Of a stretch of DNA of 64,000 nt, positions 17,174 to 26,000 are shown piece by piece. Every line of letters starts with the position of its first letter. Position 1 is the first letter of the stretch. Origin of the DNA: Clostridiales bacterium (GTDB taxonomy: Bacteria > Bacillota > Clostridia > Lachnospirales > Anaerotignaceae); NCBI GenBank assembly GCA_018364635.1, contig JAGZLR010000003.1, positions 1-64,000 on the forward strand. Direction: 5' to 3'. A model generated the notes under the pieces. That model was given only the letters and a program-made list of their open reading frames with translations, made no database searches and was not told where the DNA came from. The position numbers and the translations under genes are program-made.

Positions 17174-17572
17174 TTAACTATTCTTCTTGCTGTTTGCTTT
17201 TGCTAAAAATCGGTTCACTTCAATAATTGCTCTCTGATGTTTGCCTTCTCCAATTTTATCACATTCATCATAGGCTTTGACAGAAAACTCTATCATTCTT
17301 CCTTGCACATCTACCACCTCTGCGATCACGCGCACTTTCATCCCAACCGGAGTTGCTGCCATATGAGATACCTCTACCTTTGTGCCTACAGTATCAAATC
17401 CTTCTGGGAGCCCGCCTTTGACAGCATTCATGGCAGCATTTTCCATCAGTCCAATCATCACCGGCGTTGCCAGTACTTCCACACCGCCACTTCCAAAATG
17501 AATTGCTGTATCATGGTTTTCTACAAACTTTTCAATTTCATAGCTCATACCTTTAAACACATTATATTCCAT
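17174..17572 (-). CDS. FlK-like hotdog-fold thioesterase
   Basis: This 132-residue single hotdog domain resembles fluoroacetyl-CoA thioesterase FlK. In FlK the catalytic residues are Thr42, Glu50 and His76. Here Thr36 (in VLATPVMIGLMENAA), Glu44 and His70 (in KVEVSHMAATPVG) keep exactly the same spacings of 8 and 34. Most bacterial relatives act on unknown acyl-CoAs, so fluoroacetate detoxification should not be assumed. The gene lies between ftsH and argF, 16 bases behind ftsH's 3' neighbour region, with AGGGGG before the ATG. Confidence 0.8.
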   Translation of the reverse strand: MEYNVFKGMSYEIEKFVENHDTAIHFGSGGVEVLATPVMIGLMENAAMNAVKGGLPEGFDTVGTKVEVSHMAATPVGMKVRVIAEVVDVQGRMIEFSVKAYDECDKIGEGKHQRAIIEVNRFLAKANSKKNS

Positions 17573-17588
17573 GTATTTTTTCCCCCTA

Positions 17589-19487
17589 TTATTCCGCCTG
17601 TGGTTCCAGCCCTATTTTTACTTCAGATTCATTTTCGCAGCTTCCATCTACAGCTTTATTTTTTATAAACAAAGCTCTAAATTCTTCTCCAGTCAATTTT
17701 TCTTTTTCCATCAGAAGTCTGGAGGATTCATGCAGCACATCCATATGTTCCTGTAATATTCGCAACGCTTCCTGATAAGAATGGTTCATTATTTTGCTTA
17801 CTTCTTCGTCAATTGTGTAAGCAACTTTTTCGCTGTAATTCCTACTATGACCTAACTCCTTGCCAAGGAATACCTCGCCTTCTTTTTCACCAAACTGGAT
17901 TGGTCCGAGCATATCACTCATTCCATATTGAGTTACCATTCCTCTTGCCATTTGCGTAGCCCGCTCAATATCGTTAGAAGCTCCTGTTGTAATGTCCTTC
18001 ATAACAAGATATTCTGCAGCACGTCCGCCTAAAAAGCTGATAATTTCCTGTTCCATTTTTCGTTTCGATAAATACATCTGGTCTTCGCTAGGTAATGGCA
18101 TTGTATAGCCTCCTGCCATGCCAGTTGGTATTATAGAAATGCTGTGGACCGGATCTAATTCGCTTAACACTTCAAAAAGAATAGCATGGCCTGATTCATG
18201 GTATGCTGTTATCATCTTTTCTTTTTCAGATATAATTCTGCTCTTCTTTTCTGTGCCTATGCCAACTTTTACAAAAGCTTTTTGAATTTCTTCCATATCG
18301 ATTTGCTTCTTGCCGTCACGTGCAGTTAAAAGTGCTGACTCATTTAAAAGATTTTCCAAATCTGCTCCTGTAAATCCAGCAGTTGTTTTAGCCACAACTT
18401 CTAAGTCTACTGATGGTGCCATTGGCTTATTTTTTGCATGCACCTGAAGAATTGCCGTCCTGCCTTTTACATCAGGACGTCCCACAACAACCTGTCTGTC
18501 AAAACGTCCCGGACGTAAAATCGCTGGGTCAAGAATATCCACTCTATTTGTAGCTGCCATCACAATGACGCCCTCATTGATTCCAAAACCATCCATTTCA
18601 ACAAGCAACTGGTTTAAAGTCTGCTCTCTTTCGTCATGTCCGCCTCCAAGTCCAGCACCTCTTCTTCGTCCTACCGCATCAATTTCATCAATAAACACAA
18701 TGCATGGAGAATTTTTTTTGGCCTGATCAAATAAATCTCTAACACGGGAAGCACCCACACCAACAAACATTTCTACAAAGTCAGAACCAGAAATACTAAA
18801 AAATGGTACACCTGCTTCGCCTGCAACAGCTTTCGCTAATAATGTCTTACCAGTACCAGGAGGTCCCACCAATAAAACTCCTTTTGGAATTCTTGCACCA
18901 ACGTCCGTAAACTTCCTAGGTTCTTTTAAAAATTGAACCATTTCTTGTAACTCTAACTTTTCCTCATCCAAACCAGCAACATTTTGGAAAGTTACCTTAT
19001 TTTTTTCATCCAGAGTAACACGGGCTTTGCTCTTTCCGAAGGACATCATTTTTCCTCCGCCTCCACCCTGCATTTTCTGGAAAAGAACACTAAAAATAAC
19101 AACAGCAATTACCATCATCAGTATCGATGGAAGGATCGTCATTAATATTCCTGTCTTTGGAGCGTCAGATGTAATCAATTTCAGTTCGTTATCCTGAATC
19201 GCTTGATTAACAACTCCCATAAACTCAGAACGGCTAGGAATATTGATTGTTGTCATATTCCCATCTTTTAGCTTTACCTGTGCAATGCCATAATCATCTA
19301 ATTCTGTACTTGGACGAATCTCAATACTTTCTACCTCATCATTTTCTATCTTATTGAGAACATCGCTATAGGAGATATTGACAATTTTTGCCTCACTTGT
19401 ATCTCCCATACTGGAAAATGCGACAATTGTAATTAACGCTATGAAAATAACCGCAAATAAACTTAAACTCTGCCGAAAATTTTTCAA
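17589..19487 (-). CDS. ftsH: ATP-dependent zinc metalloprotease FtsH
   Basis: The 632-residue membrane AAA+ protease degrades misassembled membrane and regulatory proteins. It has membrane segments at residues 7-24 and about 112-134 flanking an extracytoplasmic domain. A glycine-rich linker (KMQGGGGGKMMSFG), Walker A GPPGTGKT, Walker B CIVFIDEIDAVGR and the second-region-of-homology stretch ATNRVDILDPAILRPGRFDR follow. The zinc site is HESGH with a distant Asp. The start is TTG at 19487, supported by AAAGGAGG and by the conserved MKNFRQ opening. It follows hpt, as in Bacillus. Confidence 0.97.
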   Translation of the reverse strand: MKNFRQSLSLFAVIFIALITIVAFSSMGDTSEAKIVNISYSDVLNKIENDEVESIEIRPSTELDDYGIAQVKLKDGNMTTINIPSRSEFMGVVNQAIQDNELKLITSDAPKTGILMTILPSILMMVIAVVIFSVLFQKMQGGGGGKMMSFGKSKARVTLDEKNKVTFQNVAGLDEEKLELQEMVQFLKEPRKFTDVGARIPKGVLLVGPPGTGKTLLAKAVAGEAGVPFFSISGSDFVEMFVGVGASRVRDLFDQAKKNSPCIVFIDEIDAVGRRRGAGLGGGHDEREQTLNQLLVEMDGFGINEGVIVMAATNRVDILDPAILRPGRFDRQVVVGRPDVKGRTAILQVHAKNKPMAPSVDLEVVAKTTAGFTGADLENLLNESALLTARDGKKQIDMEEIQKAFVKVGIGTEKKSRIISEKEKMITAYHESGHAILFEVLSELDPVHSISIIPTGMAGGYTMPLPSEDQMYLSKRKMEQEIISFLGGRAAEYLVMKDITTGASNDIERATQMARGMVTQYGMSDMLGPIQFGEKEGEVFLGKELGHSRNYSEKVAYTIDEEVSKIMNHSYQEALRILQEHMDVLHESSRLLMEKEKLTGEEFRALFIKNKAVDGSCENESEVKIGLEPQAE

Positions 19488-19793
19488 TTGGTTTCCTCCT
19501 TTTTCTAAATCTGTTAACTAAAATATTCTATCATACCTATATCTTAAAATCAACTTCTAAACCTCAGAGAAAAACACAAATTTCCCTTCTCTTCTACTCT
19601 CTATCTGTCAAAGACAAACAGAACCATCTAATAAAAACTTTGAAAATCTGTTTTTTTCGATTCCTTTTCTCAAAAAAAGTAAATAAGGTTCTTCTGTTCG
19701 TTATTTTTCTGTAACCTCAACACTCTCTTTTTATTCTCCTCTCTGCTATCATGTAGTATACCAAAAATTTGAAATTTGAGTCAAAAAAATCAC
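19488..19793 (-). other. Long ftsH leader without a gene
   Basis: The leader between the promoter at 19755-19784 and the ftsH start is about 260 bases. It has no open frame with a convincing ribosome-binding site and no CIRCE-type repeat. A second weak -10 (TATGAT, about 19533) may shorten it. Confidence 0.5.
19755..19784 (-). promoter_or_regulatory. SigA-type promoter of ftsH
   Basis: TTGACT (19784-19779) and TATACT (19760-19755) on the minus strand are spaced by 18 bases, immediately downstream of the hpt terminator. Confidence 0.65.
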
Positions 19794-19831
19794 AAAAGGA
19801 CCTGGAGAGTTTCAATACTCCAGGTCCTTTT
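19794..19831 (-). terminator. Terminator after hpt
   Basis: AAAAGGACCTGGAG pairs perfectly with CTCCAGGTCCTTTT right after the hpt stop. Confidence 0.85.
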
Positions 19832-20362
19832 TTATTCTTCTATAAAAGATAATACCCCAATGAAATCCAGATTTCTATACCTTTGTGCATAGTCAAGGCC
19901 ATAGCCTACCACAAATTGGTCTGGTACTTTAAAACCTGTATAATCTCCGCTGACAGGCATTGTTCTACGGTCAGGCTTATCTAGCAGCGTACAAATTTTT
20001 ACACTTGCTGCTTTTCTGTCCTTCAAATTATTTTTGAGTCTTGTAAGTGTTGTTCCTGTATCAATAATATCTTCGATGATCAATACTTCTTTTCCCTCAA
20101 TAGATTCTTCTAAATCCAGTGATATTTTTAAGTTTCCACTCGTTACTGTAGAATCTCCATAACTAGAAGCTTTCATAAAGTTCATTGTCAGCGGCACTGT
20201 AATTTTTTTCACTAGCTCTGACATAAAAATTACAGAGCCTTTTAAAATACCAATGGTATATAGCTCTTTCCCCTCATAATCTTTGGAAATCTGCTGTGCC
20301 AATTCCGAAATTCTTTGTTCTACCTGCTCCTTCGTAATTAGTACATCAATCTGTTCTTTCAT
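19832..20362 (-). CDS. hpt: Hypoxanthine phosphoribosyltransferase
   Basis: The 176-residue purine-salvage enzyme transfers the phosphoribosyl group of PRPP to hypoxanthine or guanine. The PRPP loop VLIIEDIIDTGTTL and the C-terminal VVGYGLDYAQRYRNLDFIGVL are standard. ATG 20362 with GGGAGGA is the start; upstream in-frame codons belong to the overlapping tilS end. The 17-base overlap with tilS implies translational coupling. The spoIIE-tilS-hpt-ftsH order matches Bacillus. Confidence 0.95.
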   Translation of the reverse strand: MKEQIDVLITKEQVEQRISELAQQISKDYEGKELYTIGILKGSVIFMSELVKKITVPLTMNFMKASSYGDSTVTSGNLKISLDLEESIEGKEVLIIEDIIDTGTTLTRLKNNLKDRKAASVKICTLLDKPDRRTMPVSGDYTGFKVPDQFVVGYGLDYAQRYRNLDFIGVLSFIEE

Positions 20363-21743
20363 TGTTTTTATCCTCCCGTATCTCCATGCAAAGAAAATTC
20401 TTAGTTGCGGCATCGACATAGTATTTTTCTGATACTCGAAGTCCAGGTACCCAGATAATTTCGTTGCCGTCAGCAATTAGAGGGAACAACGCCCGCTCCT
20501 CCTTTGGTATGCGAGAATCAATAAATAAATCTTTTATCTTTTTATTTCCCACACCTTTTAGATAGATTCTATCTTTTGGCTGTCTTGTTCTGATCTCTAA
20601 TTTATTTTTTATTTTATCATAATCTACAACTTTCGTATAGATACGGTCACGATATAATTCATAATTTTTCGATTTTAATGTAAATATAGCAGTCTTTCCT
20701 ATCTCTTGAAGAACCATCTCCTCCCCTAGTTTTACTGAATAGGAATATTCTCTTTTCTCAGCCTTTTCCTTTTTAAACCCCAGCCACACTGTTTCACGAG
20801 TTATTATAACCGTCACTTTGTTTGATATATCAATCCTTTTTTCACTCTCAGAAGGTAAAAGCTTCACCACACATTCTGTCTGCTCTTTTGTTGGGGATTC
20901 TGCTTTCTCTTGTAAACCGACAGCCAGTCGGATAATTCTCCGTTTTATCACATCCGGCTCAGCGATCAACTTCTTTTTAGATAATATCATCCAATCCTTC
21001 CCTGTTTGAAGAATCATTGCCGAAAACTTCTCTTGTGCAATTTTTGTCAAATACTCCTCTTCCTCACGTAATAAAAGAGCGCTCCGCGCAATATGGCTGA
21101 CCGCTTTGGGATTTAAATTTTCTTCCAAATAAGGAATTAACTCCAGACGGATCCGATTTCTGGTATAATTCCGATCTAAATTAGTACAGTCAGTCCGATA
21201 ATCTATATGATGTATTCTGCAATACTCCTCTATTTGATTACGACTACATTCAATGAGTGGACGAATAACATTACCACGCACAGGAGAAATACCTGAGATT
21301 CCTAATAGGCCTGCCCCTCTGCAAAGGCGCATTAAAACAGTCTCCGCCTGATCGTTTTCGTGATGAGCTACAGCTATTTTAGAATTGGACATTTCCTCTG
21401 CTTCTTTTTGAAAGATTTCATACCTCAGTAGTCTTCCGGTTTCCTCCTCTCCTAACCTTCTCTTTTTCCCTTCTTCCAAAACATTGATATGATGGACGCG
21501 AAAAGGGACCTCTAAGCTTTGGCAAAATTTAACAACAAATTGTTCGTCATCATAGGCTTCCTGTCCGCGTATTCCATGATTGATATGCACTGCCTTTAAA
21601 TGTAGTTGATATTTTTTCCTTATTTGGCATAGAAAAAACAAAAGCGCACAGCTATCGGCACCTCCGGATACGCCCACGATTATTTGATCACCTATGGAAA
21701 TCATGTGATATTTTTCGATGGTTTTTTCTGCTGTGGCAAACAC
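20346..21743 (-). CDS. tilS: tRNA(Ile)-lysidine synthase
   Basis: TilS converts the wobble cytidine of tRNA-Ile(CAU) to lysidine so that AUA is read as isoleucine. The N-type ATP pyrophosphatase motif VGVSGGADSCALL is near residue 25. HHENDQAETVLMRLCRGAG follows, and residues about 390-450 form the C-terminal domain. The start is GTG 21743 with GGCGGAG ahead. Length is 465 residues, normal for the long form. Confidence 0.95.
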   Translation of the reverse strand: MFATAEKTIEKYHMISIGDQIIVGVSGGADSCALLFFLCQIRKKYQLHLKAVHINHGIRGQEAYDDEQFVVKFCQSLEVPFRVHHINVLEEGKKRRLGEEETGRLLRYEIFQKEAEEMSNSKIAVAHHENDQAETVLMRLCRGAGLLGISGISPVRGNVIRPLIECSRNQIEEYCRIHHIDYRTDCTNLDRNYTRNRIRLELIPYLEENLNPKAVSHIARSALLLREEEEYLTKIAQEKFSAMILQTGKDWMILSKKKLIAEPDVIKRRIIRLAVGLQEKAESPTKEQTECVVKLLPSESEKRIDISNKVTVIITRETVWLGFKKEKAEKREYSYSVKLGEEMVLQEIGKTAIFTLKSKNYELYRDRIYTKVVDYDKIKNKLEIRTRQPKDRIYLKGVGNKKIKDLFIDSRIPKEERALFPLIADGNEIIWVPGLRVSEKYYVDAATKNFLCMEIREDKNNERTD

Positions 21744-21817
21744 GATTTCACTCCGCCTTTCTCTTGTGAATTGCCTCTATTTTAACATCGATTCTCCATA
21801 ATCTCCATACTAAAAAC

Positions 21818-24178
21818 TTATTTTTCCCAAAATACACTTGCTACAACCATCATATCATCCAGTACCTCGCCGTTTTGTAACTTTAGGGTTTCTGCTAGAA
21901 TATAATCTGCGATATCTTGCGGATTTCTGCAAGAAAGTGTTGCCATTTTCTCTGCCATCCATTGAATACCTCCTTGCGCTTCTTCTTCAATTGTATCTGT
22001 AATGCCATCAGAAGCTAAAATAATAATATCTCCTGGCTTTAACATCATTTCTTGTTTCTGGATTTCTACATCTTTTAAAATCCCTACAGGTAAAGATGTA
22101 TTTTTAATAGCAATTGCCTGGCCAGATCGTATTATATAAGCAGATGCCGCACCAGTTTTCATAAACTCCACCTTACCTGTATATAAATCAACTGTACATA
22201 AATCCAGTGTAGAAAATAGTTCTTTACCAGAATGAAGCATCAGTGCTGAATTGATTAGCCGAACTGCTAAATCCTTTTCAAATCCTGCCTCAGAAAACTG
22301 TTCTAAAAGTTCAATAACCTCCTGGCTTTCCTTTCTTGCCCGTGTCCCAGCCCCCATCCCATCTGCGATTGCCATAACATACTTTCCATATCCGCAATCC
22401 ATAAATGTATAGCTGTCACCAGATTCGCCATCTTTTGCTCTTCCAGCAGCAGCAGATATCATCCGATATCGCTTTTCCTCACCAAATTCCACAATATTTT
22501 TCCCATATGAAAAAGTGCTTGACAGGCGTTTCATCTTTTTCCCTGCACATTTGCTAATTATGGATGCTAGTTCTTTATGAGAGATAGAAAGAGCGTCATT
22601 TTTCATGGAGATACGAACTTTCATTCCGCACTCTTCCTCCCACACCTCAACACAGCTTTCTTTCACACCTAACTTCTGCAACTCATTTCTGATTTCAGCT
22701 TCTGCCGTTTCGTCTACCGTTATCCTTTCTGCAGCTTCTGCTGCAATTTCCCGTATAATGGATGAGACAGCTTCCAATTGTCGGCCAATGACTTCTCTAC
22801 ACTCAGCTAACCGCTGCCGCCACATATTTTCACTTCTATTGCGTTCAAAAATTCTATTAACTCCATCTGCTACTAGTTCATATTTAGGACAGTCTGCCAA
22901 AAAAACATTAGGCATATCTTTTACTAAAAGAACACCTTTTTTCTCACATCCTGCAAAACAACTAAATATAGATTGATATGTAGTATAAAAATTGTCCTTC
23001 CAGCACTTTTGAAAACTTGTACATCCCCTACATATTCTTGCAGCAGTCTCATCAATTAATGCTGGTACTGTTTCCCTGTGATTTTCTGACGCAGGCTCTG
23101 CACGACCAAAATGTTTCGATAGTAGAAAAAAAGCTTGTGCAAACTTCCCCATCCTTTCTTCCATCTGTTTCCTTTCCATCAAATAATATCTCTGTTCTCT
23201 GCTCATCTCCTCTTTCCTGGGTAAAAACCAATGGCTAACACGATCAGGTAGCGCAAGAAAGCAAACACTACCGCCAAGAATACTAAACAAAAACGGACGC
23301 TGCGGCAAATGTTCCAATAACATAAAGCTAAACACCACTGTAACAGGCACAAAAATGAGGGCAACTACTGTTTTTCCATACTTTCGTATAAAACCACTGA
23401 TAATCCCTACAGCTGTTAATAAAACTACCATTCCTTGAGATCCACTTGCTGTTGCCATTAGTATTCCCCCTGCAATACAGCCAACAAGGGCCCCAAAAGC
23501 AGGACCCATTGCATAGGCTGCTAATAAAATAAAACAATGAAAAATCATTAATTTGAAATCCATCACTTGCTGGAATATCGGTGGGACACCCGCAGTCAAA
23601 ATTAAGCCCGTTGCAAAAAGTACTGCAGATTCTTCCTCTGTAAATGATACAAATTTCTTTTCATGGAATATATACTCTGTACTTTTCATAAATAATATAG
23701 AAAGTAAAAATGTAACAATTGTTTCTGCTAAAGCCTTTATTAGCAAATAGGATGCAAAACTACCAATAACCCAGAAAACAAGTCCACAGAAACCAGAAAT
23801 CAATGAGATCAATAAACTTCTTTTCCATAGGGGAACCATTTTTTTCTTTTTTAGATATAGCTCGTCAAATAAGAAAAAAACAAGCATCCCGCCAATGTAT
23901 TTCCATGCCTCTATATCGTTTATTTTATAAAAGATACCCAAAGAAGCAGCAAAGAAATAAACGCTTTTGCTATAGACATCACTTATCGATCCAAAGAAAG
24001 CAAGCGCTATTGGATGGAAGATGCCCAAAAGCTGAATTCCTCCACAGAAGAACCCTGCAATAAAAAGTCCAACAATCTTTATCAGATCGCCCCATACTTT
24101 GAAACCAAACCTACTCTTTCTTTTTGTATAAACTGCTTTCCTAAAAACTTGCTTCCCCGCTGTTGAAACTCTTTCCAT
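21818..24178 (-). CDS. spoIIE: Stage II sporulation protein E (SpoIIE serine phosphatase)
   Basis: SpoIIE dephosphorylates SpoIIAA-P at the asymmetric septum and so activates SigF in the forespore. The 786-residue protein has about ten N-terminal membrane segments (residues 25-325). A linker region with a cysteine cluster (RICRGCTSFQKCWKDNF) follows. The C-terminal PP2C-type phosphatase carries metal sites in VMAIADGMGAGTRARKES and ILASDGITDTIEE. The ATG at 24178 is six bases from AGGAGGG; the ATG at 24184 is too close. A promoter with features of Spo0A control lies upstream. Confidence 0.96.
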   Translation of the reverse strand: MERVSTAGKQVFRKAVYTKRKSRFGFKVWGDLIKIVGLFIAGFFCGGIQLLGIFHPIALAFFGSISDVYSKSVYFFAASLGIFYKINDIEAWKYIGGMLVFFLFDELYLKKKKMVPLWKRSLLISLISGFCGLVFWVIGSFASYLLIKALAETIVTFLLSILFMKSTEYIFHEKKFVSFTEEESAVLFATGLILTAGVPPIFQQVMDFKLMIFHCFILLAAYAMGPAFGALVGCIAGGILMATASGSQGMVVLLTAVGIISGFIRKYGKTVVALIFVPVTVVFSFMLLEHLPQRPFLFSILGGSVCFLALPDRVSHWFLPRKEEMSREQRYYLMERKQMEERMGKFAQAFFLLSKHFGRAEPASENHRETVPALIDETAARICRGCTSFQKCWKDNFYTTYQSIFSCFAGCEKKGVLLVKDMPNVFLADCPKYELVADGVNRIFERNRSENMWRQRLAECREVIGRQLEAVSSIIREIAAEAAERITVDETAEAEIRNELQKLGVKESCVEVWEEECGMKVRISMKNDALSISHKELASIISKCAGKKMKRLSSTFSYGKNIVEFGEEKRYRMISAAAGRAKDGESGDSYTFMDCGYGKYVMAIADGMGAGTRARKESQEVIELLEQFSEAGFEKDLAVRLINSALMLHSGKELFSTLDLCTVDLYTGKVEFMKTGAASAYIIRSGQAIAIKNTSLPVGILKDVEIQKQEMMLKPGDIIILASDGITDTIEEEAQGGIQWMAEKMATLSCRNPQDIADYILAETLKLQNGEVLDDMMVVASVFWEK

Positions 24179-24200
24179 ATTCATCCCTCCTATATGTCTC

Positions 24201-24265
24201 ATTATAGAATGGTATGATTATTAAATTTGTCTTTTTATGCAATAGATTTAAAGAATTTTTAGACA
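24201..24265 (-). promoter_or_regulatory. Possible Spo0A-dependent promoter of spoIIE
   Basis: TATAAT (24206-24201) is preceded by AAGACA (24233-24228) with a 21-base gap. This long spacing is known for Spo0A~P-activated SigA promoters such as Bacillus spoIIG and spoIIE. A TGTCTAA resembling a Spo0A box lies at 24265-24259. It is an inference by analogy. Confidence 0.45.
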
Positions 24266-24285
24266 TTTCCTTTTAAAAAATTCAA

Positions 24286-24317
24286 TAAAAAAACTGTCTG
24301 CTTTTTTTGCAGACAGT
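24286..24317 (-). terminator. Terminator after the small basic gene
   Basis: ACTGTCTGC pairs with GCAGACAGT around a seven-base loop, followed on the minus strand by seven Ts. It isolates spoIIE from the gene upstream. Confidence 0.88.
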
Positions 24318-24326
24318 ATCTCTCAA

Positions 24327-24518
24327 TTAATAATATTCATCGTCCCCATACTCATCATAAACTCTGGCCCAATTTTTTGTGTTGCCAGCAAAGGATGGTT
24401 TTAGTCGTCCTCCCCTTTTCTTGCCTTCTGCCAAATTTTTTCTTTTTTCAACTTCTGCTTCCCTTTCGAGTTTTCTCATTCTCTCATAACGATCAAACTC
24501 TGACTCCTTCTTAGACAC
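24327..24518 (-). CDS. Small highly charged protein of unknown function
   Basis: The 63-residue product starts at GTG 24518 after GGGAGG. It is dominated by Lys, Arg and Glu (YERMRKLEREAEVEKRKNL) and has an acidic C-terminal tail ending D-D-E-Y-Y. It is probably helical or disordered, with no hydrophobic segment. Its own terminator shows that it is a real monocistronic unit. I do not recognise the family. Confidence 0.65.
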   Translation of the reverse strand: MSKKESEFDRYERMRKLEREAEVEKRKNLAEGKKRGGRLKPSFAGNTKNWARVYDEYGDDEYY

Positions 24519-24642
24519 TTTTGCTTCCTCCCGAATATAGAAAAAAAGAATTTAACCACAACAAAAGTAACTACTTTTGTTGATACTATTATTATGCAAA
24601 ATATGGCTTCTGTCAATATTTTTTCAGCTTTTTTACAAAAAT

Positions 24643-24669
24643 ACAGATGCGGAAAAATCCCGCATCTGT
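24643..24669 (-). terminator. Terminator after the DAACS symporter
   Basis: ACAGATGCGG pairs with CCGCATCTGT, followed on the minus strand by ATTTTTG. Confidence 0.75.
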
Positions 24670-24717
24670 TGACGATATTCTTATTATATTTTTATAAGAA
24701 AATTGACAGATCAACTC

Positions 24718-25884
24718 TTATTTTTTTCCATTACCAGTAATAGTATCTACTAAGATAGCAATAGCACCATCACCTGTAACATTGCAAGCTGTGCCAAAAC
24801 TGTCTTGCGCTAAATATAAAGCTACCATCAAAGAAGTCAAAGTTTCATCAAAGCCTAGCATAGAAACCATCAAGCCCATTGCCGCCATAACTGCACCGCC
24901 TGGAACACCAGGTGCAGCTACCATTGTTACACCAAGCATTAAGATATATGGAAACATAATTCCCAATCCATGGTCCATACCGCTTAACATCATGACAGCG
25001 AGAGAACAGCTTGTTAAGGTAATTGTACTGCCCGACAAATGAATTGTTGCACAAAGAGGGATCGCGAAATCTGCAATTTTGTCGCTAACACCGTTCTTTT
25101 TTGTTTGTGCTAATGTTACAGGAATTGTTGCAGCTGAAGACTGTGTACCGACTGCCGTCATATATGCTGGTATCATGTTTCGAAGTAAGGTAAATGGATT
25201 CTTTTTTGCTGCTGTGCCTGCCACAACATACTGAAACAGAAGAATACAAAAATGTAAAACAATAATAACAGCAAATACCTTAATAAATACTGCAAGAATT
25301 TGGAATACAGTTCCTGCATGAGCCATATTTGCAAAAATACCAAAAACATGAATTGGCAATAGAGGAATAATGATTACTGTAATTAGTTTGCTGATGATAT
25401 CTTGAAATTCCACAAACCCCTGTTTTAAAGTTTCTCCTTTCACAGCAGCAATACCAATACCCATAACAAACGCAAGTATTAATGCTGACATAACACCCAT
25501 AATTGCTGGCATTTCTACCTGGAAATAGCCTGGCAACAATGCATGTTCCGGATTTGCAAAATCCATTAGAGCTGTACCTGATTTCAAAAAGCTTGGGAAA
25601 ATTGCACTATCTACAAAGTAAGCTAATGATCCAGCAATGATTGTTGATATATAAGCAACCGCTGTTGTTAAAGCTAATGTTTTACCTGCGCTTCCTCCCA
25701 AATCGGCGATACCAGGAACAACAAATCCAATAATAATTAATGGAATCACGAAGTTTAAGAAATTTCCGAAAATGCCATTAAATGTTGCAGCAATTTTAAC
25801 AATAAATTCTGGCGCATAGAGACCCACAACAATACCTAATATAATCGCGATAATCAATCTTGGCAGTAATCCTATTTTTTTCAT
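24718..25884 (-). CDS. Dicarboxylate/amino acid:cation symporter (DAACS, SstT/GltP-like)
   Basis: This 388-residue transporter has eight or so membrane helices and the DAACS re-entrant loop signature GTQSSAATIPVTLAQTKKNGVSDKI. The transport-core segment AAPGVPGGAVMAAMGLM and the DSFGTACNVTGDGAIAILVD motif near the C terminus follow. It couples amino-acid uptake to Na+ or H+. The neighbouring Ser/Thr dehydratase suggests serine or threonine as substrate, but sequence alone cannot separate these from glutamate or aspartate. The start at ATG 25884 follows GGGTGGT; an in-frame GTG pair lies four codons earlier. Confidence 0.88.
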   Translation of the reverse strand: MKKIGLLPRLIIAIILGIVVGLYAPEFIVKIAATFNGIFGNFLNFVIPLIIIGFVVPGIADLGGSAGKTLALTTAVAYISTIIAGSLAYFVDSAIFPSFLKSGTALMDFANPEHALLPGYFQVEMPAIMGVMSALILAFVMGIGIAAVKGETLKQGFVEFQDIISKLITVIIIPLLPIHVFGIFANMAHAGTVFQILAVFIKVFAVIIVLHFCILLFQYVVAGTAAKKNPFTLLRNMIPAYMTAVGTQSSAATIPVTLAQTKKNGVSDKIADFAIPLCATIHLSGSTITLTSCSLAVMMLSGMDHGLGIMFPYILMLGVTMVAAPGVPGGAVMAAMGLMVSMLGFDETLTSLMVALYLAQDSFGTACNVTGDGAIAILVDTITGNGKK

Positions 25885-26000
25885 ACTATTCACCACCCAG
25901 CTTATTTCCAGGTGATTCCCTCCTTTTTTATGTTAATACATTTTTTAATCGTCATTCCCTTTGCTGTCAAGTAAAGCGATCGTATCCTTTCTCCTACGAC

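Noticed and set aside
19650..19740. Leader peptide of 17 codons in the ftsH leader (GTG TTG AGG...)
   Set aside because: The GGAG is about 14 bases away and there is no repeated codon that would suggest attenuation.
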